From Piezodorus guildinii (taxonomy: Eukaryota > Arthropoda > Insecta > Hemiptera > Pentatomidae), in the NCBI GenBank assembly GCA_023052935.1, contig CM041294.1, positions 40,199,236 to 40,263,235 on the forward strand: a stretch of DNA of 64,000 bases, read 5' to 3'. The notes beneath the pieces are model-generated. The model did no database searches, had not been told where the DNA came from, and was given only the letters and a program-made list of their open reading frames with translations. Both the position numbers and the translations under genes were made by a program. Below, piece after piece: positions 48,500 through 64,000 of the stretch (position 1 is the stretch's first letter; each line of letters opens with the position of its first letter).

Positions 48500-49900
48500 C
48501 TTTGACGAAAAAAATGTATTGCCCCTGTTCTACTAAACATCTAAGCGGTGAATGAAGAACCTAATTTATGGAGGGAAGAAGCATTCCTCTTAACTAGTCC
48601 AAGAATATCGGGATGATAATAAATTGAAGGTAAGCTAAAGAGCTGCAATCAGGAATGTAATTTCGCGTTTTCAATATTTTGAGCTAACTCGCAGATCATA
48701 AAAAAAAAAAAAAAATTGTTCTTAAATTATGACATTTTCAACATACAAATTTTACGGACGGGACACGTGTTCGATAGTTTGGAATTCAGTATCACGAAAA
48801 AAATTTGTTCACTGACCCACTGCTAGTATTCTCTCCCATGTATGTTAAAAAAATTGTAGTCTTAAGTTATTTCCTTATATTACATATAAGCATTGTGATG
48901 AATAATCGTTCGCAATTCTATAGATTCTCTTGAGTCTAAAGTATAAAATTAAAAATGTGATGATCTTACTTTTAGCTTGTGGTTTCTTTTACGTAAAGTA
49001 AAAATAAAAAGTTATCTAAAGTAGTTATCTAAAAATTCTGAATTTCAAATTTGAAATGAAATCCGCTTTCATTTGAATTTCAGTTGTTCCCCGCGAACAT
49101 TAATTCAACTCCTCCTTTAAAAATACCTATTTTTTTCTATTAAAAGAAAGTTCTTCCTCATAACCATTTCTCACTAAACTATTTATCTAAAGGAAATACT
49201 GCTAACTACAATCATGTAATCAGTGATCGATATTGTTCAATATGGCCGATTAAAGCTAATATTACGGACAAAGGAGATGCTATATGATTGATTCGAGAAC
49301 ATGCACAAAAATGACCATTTTAATGAAATTTCAGTAAGTTATTTTGTTGTATACGCTCTAAAGCTTGTCGAAATAAACTGGACTCGATTTTACGCTATTG
49401 ATGTTTCCACAATGTTTTTAATGTTTTATCTTTTCCTTTTAATTATTCTTTTTACTTATGTATACATTAATTAAAGGTAGTTTTACACTTTGGTATTGTT
49501 TTTCTCCTGATTTGTTTGATTAATGTATTTGATCAATGAATCGAAAGATCGGAAGGTAGCACTGTAATGGTTGATACTCTAGATGAACCGATCAAGAAAC
49601 ATATTTCGGCATCAATAAAACCAACAACGTTTAACTGAATGTTTTTTAAATTTTAAGTTAAGGGGTTTACTAATGTCTCTTACCTATCAATCAGACATAT
49701 TTAATAATATTTTCATTTGATTCTGGTAGTTGAATTTTACTTATCAAAATCTTTCTAGGTTGTCAAAGTAATGTCAGTTTGTTCCTAGCTTTATCAATAG
49801 GGTTTATAATTTTATCATGCTATTCATTTCATCTGTGTAATGTTTTATAGCGGCTAGCTCTCCACCTCGCTAATCCGGGGAAAATAACATTGCTCCATGT
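48500..49900. other. Region upstream of PTEN, no gene found
   Basis: AT-rich with no supported exon. The segment 49845-49900 (GCGGCTAGCTCTCCACCTCGC, cut short here) is GC-richer and lies about 100 bases upstream of the PTEN start, the likely promoter or 5' UTR. No TATA box is evident close to it. Confidence 0.4.
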
Positions 49901-49975
49901 TCAACAGAAAGATTTTGGAAGACCTCATTTGGCTTTGCTCAGCTGGTGTTATCATTCAATATAGGTTTACAAGAA

Positions 49976-59942
<9,967 letters not shown>

Positions 59943-60013
59943 GTAAGCCTGCTAGTCACTTCTTATTAACTAGTTGTTTATTTTTTATTGAAGTAGATGC
60001 ATTGCAAAATTGA

Positions 60014-61690
60014 ATAGATTTTATCTTGAATCAGTAATTAATTGAGAATTATATGAAATTCAACTTACATTTTATCTATTTAATTGGTAGTTGATAATTG
60101 AACTTTTCATCTATCTAATTCGTAAAATATAGATCCGTAAGATATTTATTTCATACACAAGTTAATGTTTTATAAAATTACTTTACAAAAGTATATTATA
60201 ACATTCCTATAACAGTAAAGTCTTATTAATGATGCCTTATCTAATCTTTCATCAAGATTGATTATAAAGAATCATTAGTTGATTGCTATGATGAATTAGT
60301 ATAGAGATTATTTATTTATATATTTGTCTTTTTTTGTTTGTTTGGTGGATGAACTGTACCATTTTTGTGTTGTTTTTAAAAATTAAATTTATAGATTAAA
60401 AAAAAACATATTTTATAATATAGATCTTTCCCTGAACCAAATACCTACAACAAATATACATATTTTTTAAAATTTAAACTATGGTTTCAATTTTCAGAAA
60501 CCTGCAATTTTTAATATTGGTATTAAACTTTTGCCTACAGTTATTGTAATGTTCCGCTTTTCCTTAAAAATGCATTATAAAATGTAACATTAAATTCACT
60601 GCAAAATTTTGTATCTACATGTTATAGTATCTTAACATCATCTCGATGATGATCCATTAAATAGATAATCTTTAAAAAAAGTTGTTTCATCTTACATTTT
60701 CCATCAAACTTGCCCTTCTAGCTTTCTATGAAAACTTCATTATGAAAATCCCTTAAAAGTCTTGATACCTGTTATCATCTCATAACATGCCCACCATTAT
60801 TGACTTATGTTTGATTAGTTGTATCTTTCTCTCACCTTTGGGCTGTTATATTTGGATAAAAAAAAATCCTCAATTCTTTTAACAAATGCTTAGTCACTGA
60901 CACAAAATCTAGGATACAATGTACAAAGAAATAATATTTGAGTTCTTGCTGTTTCTGGATGCTATAATTAAATTTTGTCTTTATTATCTTTCCTTTAGTT
61001 TTAACTACATTACTGCATGATTTAGTAATATGTTATTAAAGAAAAAAGAAAAACAGAATTATAAAAGTAGAAACTGAATGTGTTTTTTATTTTTCTGCGT
61101 AGCATGGCTTTATCTAATTTATTTATCCATAAAGGTTATCTCCTTTTGTGAACTGCTTTGTTCTCCATGATTCTGTTATATTTACATGTTCCATACTTTA
61201 GCGATAGTGCTATTAATCGCCTAATTCTGTCATAAGAGTATTTTTTTTTTTTTTTATTTGAAAACTCCAATAAAACTATGTTTGGCTGATGAATCCTATT
61301 ATTCTGAACATTTCTTATAAAAGATACGTTTTTCCAAATCTTTTCTCTATTTGATGTAGGATAAAATAGTTTGGATATAGTCAATAAATATGTATTTAAA
61401 GTGGTATAAACTGTTTATTGTGAAACAAACGTTTTGAACCGTATTGCAGATCTTTATCAGAGCTAAAATAAAATATTATAAATTATAAGGTAAAGGTATA
61501 AATAGAGAAATATATCAATGACTTAAAATTAAGTGGAAAATGAAGAATAGATAATATAAAAGTACTGAGAATTATTTTAGCTGAAAACAATAAGACAAAA
61601 TTTAGATATAGAAAGCATAAATAAACAAATGATTTATCCCCTTCTTGCCCATGCTAATGTTGAGTACATAATTTATATAGGAAATACAGA
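60014..61690. other. AT-rich sequence after PTEN exon 9
   Basis: Probably intron or 3' region of PTEN. TTTCAATTTTCAG at 60485-60497 is a good acceptor followed in phase by five codons and TAA at 60512, a possible tiny last exon, unproven. No other gene is seen. Confidence 0.35.
61425..61470 (-). ncRNA. Hammerhead-like core motif, decayed
   Basis: Minus strand reads GCTCTGATAAAGATCTGC, then AATACGGTTCAAAACGTTTG. GATC and GGTT can pair (with wobble) between CTGATAA and CAAAACG, giving the same plan as the other family members. Conserved positions are changed in both halves. Confidence 0.35.
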
Positions 61691-61696
61691 AAGGGG

Positions 61697-61981
61697 TTGA
61701 CAAATTTATTTAAACAACCTGTCCCAGTACTACTTTTTACCTTTTAGACCGACTGCTGGACGGTTTATTTGGCCACGATCATGTTCAACCTTCAAGTTTT
61801 TTTCTCCAGTAATGGAAACCCACTTTAAATAGGCTATGTGAGTCCCAGAAGAGTCTCCAGACCTCTTGGTTGGGTTGATCAACTGCTGATTTAACAGAAT
61901 AAATATTTATCCTGCCCTCTCAGGTTCTGAATGCGAAGAAAAGTATAGTGTCCTACTTATTGAGCTAACCCTACTTGACAA
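61697..61981 (-). mobile_element. Family A SINE, old minus-strand copy
   Basis: The reverse complement has a tRNA-like head (GGTTAGCTCAATAAGTAGGA; GCATTCAGAACC), ATTTATTCTGTTAAATCAGC, GGTCTGGAGAC, TTTAAAGTGGG and CGTGGCCAAATAAACCGTCC in the family order, ending in GTACTGGGACAGG. TTGACAA at 61697-61703 and 61975-61981 may be the target duplication. Its body contains two false splice acceptors in PTEN orientation. Confidence 0.65.
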
Positions 61982-64000
61982 GTATTAGCTGAATATAATC
62001 AATAATGCATGTGTATGCATGTGCACGTGTTTATATAGTTTTAAGAACCTTCCTTTTTTCTATTTATGGGCGTAGTGTTTCTTTATTGAATTCATACACG
62101 ACTGTCTGACTTTTATGTTGATACTGTTTAGAGGTCTGATAACAAAAATTATATATATTGGCATTTTTCATATTGATTTATTTCATTATTTTTACATTTT
62201 TGCTTCAATATTGTGTTATTAAATACATGTTCACTTTATTTATATCTATGGAAGTGTTTTGATTAAAATGAAGAAAAATATGGCTGTGAAAAAAATAAAT
62301 AAATAAACTAGGATAATTGTTAACCATGTGTATTTACTCCTCTAAATAATAGACAGTGGTGTTGATGTATTAAATTTTGTTTTTTATGTTATTAGTGAAT
62401 ATTGAAACTGTTTAGAAAATGAATAATACAGTATATTTTTATCTGTGTTCATTCATCAAAGATTAATTTATCTATTTAGAATAAATTATCATAACTTAAA
62501 TAAGATAAAAATATACTATTCTTCAGGATTCATATTTTGTTTCTCCTTTTATCTGAAAAAAATGATCTTTATTCCATCAAACTCACTTTTAACGGTTCTA
62601 GAAATATTAATTAATTCTGCTATTAATAAACTAGGTTTTCACTTTCTTTGAAATGAAATTAGTGAGGAATAATATTTGTTTTTATTGTATGTTTATTTAT
62701 TTACACACATATCTGTATGTTGTATTTGTATTTTTAATTTTTATTTTAAATATATTTTTGTCTCTTAAATCCTTCATATATTTTTTCGTTAAGTGTGAAG
62801 ATCTCTTTCTTTACCTACTTTATTGCTTTCAATTTAGTGTTAATATGCACCTGAAAATATAATTTTTTTTTAACTTCATTTTTTTTTAAAATGTGTTCTA
62901 ACATATTCATATTTTAATAAAGACATGAAATATGAGATTAGATAGAAAGGCTAATATAGAATGGTGGCTTGTGATTGATGCTGTTTAGTTGGTGCAGGTG
63001 TCGGCCGGTACAGCCTACTGACTGATCTCATCCTTAGTGGGCCTCCCTCATGATTGGCTATTGTTGATATCCTTGCGCTCTCTAGCTATCTCCTATCTTA
63101 ATCTTTTGCTCGGTAAGGCTTTTCATTGCCTTATTCTTCTATTTTTAATCCATCATTCTTATCCTGCAAGCTCTGTAGTTATCCTCTTTAACACTCTGCT
63201 TAAGAAATTATCTGAATATTGTATTCATTAGTTAAGTTCACTTCTTAACTTTGTTAGATCTTAGAGTAACGTTGGGCAAGAATGAAGGTAATAATTAACT
63301 AATGATAGAAGTATAATTGACTGTAGAATAAATTATAGAAGTTAGTCAGAGTTAGGGTCATTATCAAAGAAGAAAACTTGTTTTCCGACATTTTAGCCAA
63401 ACTTTTAGGCCATCATCAGAGCTTGGAAAAACATGATTATAACCAGTTTGAAAAAAATATCAAAACTCCATCAATTTAAACTAATACAGGGCTGAAAAAA
63501 CAGACCTGTTACTAGTTATGTATATATCTCAGCCATTTTTCATTAAAACTTTTGTTTATTTAATTTTTATTCTTACTTACTCAATCTGTTTTGGCCCCAA
63601 ATAAAAACATTCATCAGTTACGTAATCGAGTATTTATAAACTGTGTTCAACTTTTAACTCATATTTAAGCTCAGACTTTTGGCAGAATGAGTCAATAGCT
63701 GTTAGACTTTAGTTCTTTGTTTTATAAGCATTAGATGGATAGAAAACATGCTCGTTAAACTCATTGTTCAGGCATTTTCATGTGAGTGTTTATGTTTTTT
63801 CTTGGCTCTAATGATGCCCTAAAACGTAATCCGTAACTTCATCCTAAAGTAAAATAAGTTTTCTTATTTGAGTGTGTGATTTCTTCAATGGTTGCACCCT
63901 TACACCAACTTCTGTAATAATTTACTAATAATCAAAAATATTCCAATGTCTTCTTGAAACAAGTTGAACAGAATGAAAATATTTTATTAAATATGCATGA
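61982..64000. other. AT-rich DNA to the end of the window, no supported gene
   Basis: Several short frames (62445-62862, 63037-63231) have no splice context or family. A less AT-rich stretch at 62985-63120 (GTGTCGGCCGGTACAGCC, cut short) could be a repeat remnant. The only other item is the hammerhead-like motif near 63395-63426. Confidence 0.4.
63385..63428 (-). ncRNA. Hammerhead-like core motif
   Basis: The minus strand reads CTCTGATGATGGCCTAAAAG followed by TTTGGCTAAAATGTCGG. GGCC and GGCT can pair as stem II between CTGATGA and AAAATG. Together with the copy at 21877-21914 it is the best preserved of the set, although the GAAA half is altered to AAAA. Confidence 0.4.

Noticed and set aside
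61748..61812. Possible PTEN last exon (good acceptor, 21 in-phase codons, stop)
   Set aside because: The whole stretch aligns to the body of the family A SINE in reverse orientation, so the frame and acceptor are by-products of the repeat.
61925..61986. Second possible PTEN last exon after CTGCCCTCTCAG
   Set aside because: It is the tRNA-like head of the same minus-strand SINE.

Overview
This is an AT-rich, intron-rich eukaryotic nuclear window. The genes have GT-AG introns, including two GC-AG introns, and AATAAA poly(A) signals. The intergenic DNA and introns are packed with decayed retroelements, tRNA-derived SINEs, a mariner copy, inverted repeats and microsatellites. The encoded proteins (a Ly6/quiver-type GPI protein, the AAA ATPase ATAD1/Msp1, the lipid phosphatase PTEN) and the repeat types (R1-like and RTE-like LINEs, mariner) fit an arthropod. 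A crustacean such as a copepod is my best guess. That placement is inference and no single sequence here proves it.

Layout. 1-12.4 kb has no confident gene: it holds a hAT-like repeat end, an LTR-like block, LINE and SINE remnants and one isolated exon-like ORF (5524-5706). 12.48-19.49 kb is a complete three-exon gene for a secreted, probably GPI-anchored three-finger (Ly6/quiver-like) protein on the + strand. 21.2-29.5 kb is a + strand multi-exon gene of unknown function with a long Asn-rich exon of about 740 codons. Its penultimate exon is split by a 122-bp LINE fragment flanked by a 13-bp target duplication, which adds a stop codon. 29.6-30.9 kb is a decayed LINE. 31.55-36.54 kb is a complete seven-exon ATAD1 (371 aa).

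36.8-49.8 kb is a repeat-dominated interval: an internally deleted mariner with intact ends, a large AT-rich palindrome, an R1-type LINE, two short terminal exons of an unidentified gene (43333-43553), a 2.3-kb element with about 240-bp terminal inverted repeats carrying a decayed PIN/FEN-like nuclease, an RTE-like LINE and a SINE nested in an older repeat. 49.98-59.94 kb holds nine coding exons of PTEN (414 codons, C-terminal exon unresolved) with the full HCKAGKGRTG phosphatase loop. The remainder to 64 kb is intronic or intergenic, with one old SINE and hammerhead-like motifs.

How the genes relate. ATAD1 extracts mislocalised tail-anchored proteins from the outer mitochondrial membrane, and PTEN dephosphorylates PIP3 and restrains PI3K/Akt signalling. 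Their biochemical roles are separate, but the two genes are also neighbours in human, so the linkage here may be old conserved synteny. The most unusual non-genic signals are the long-TIR element with the nuclease relic, a dispersed set of hammerhead-ribozyme-like cores, and the LINE fragment that breaks an exon of the unknown gene.
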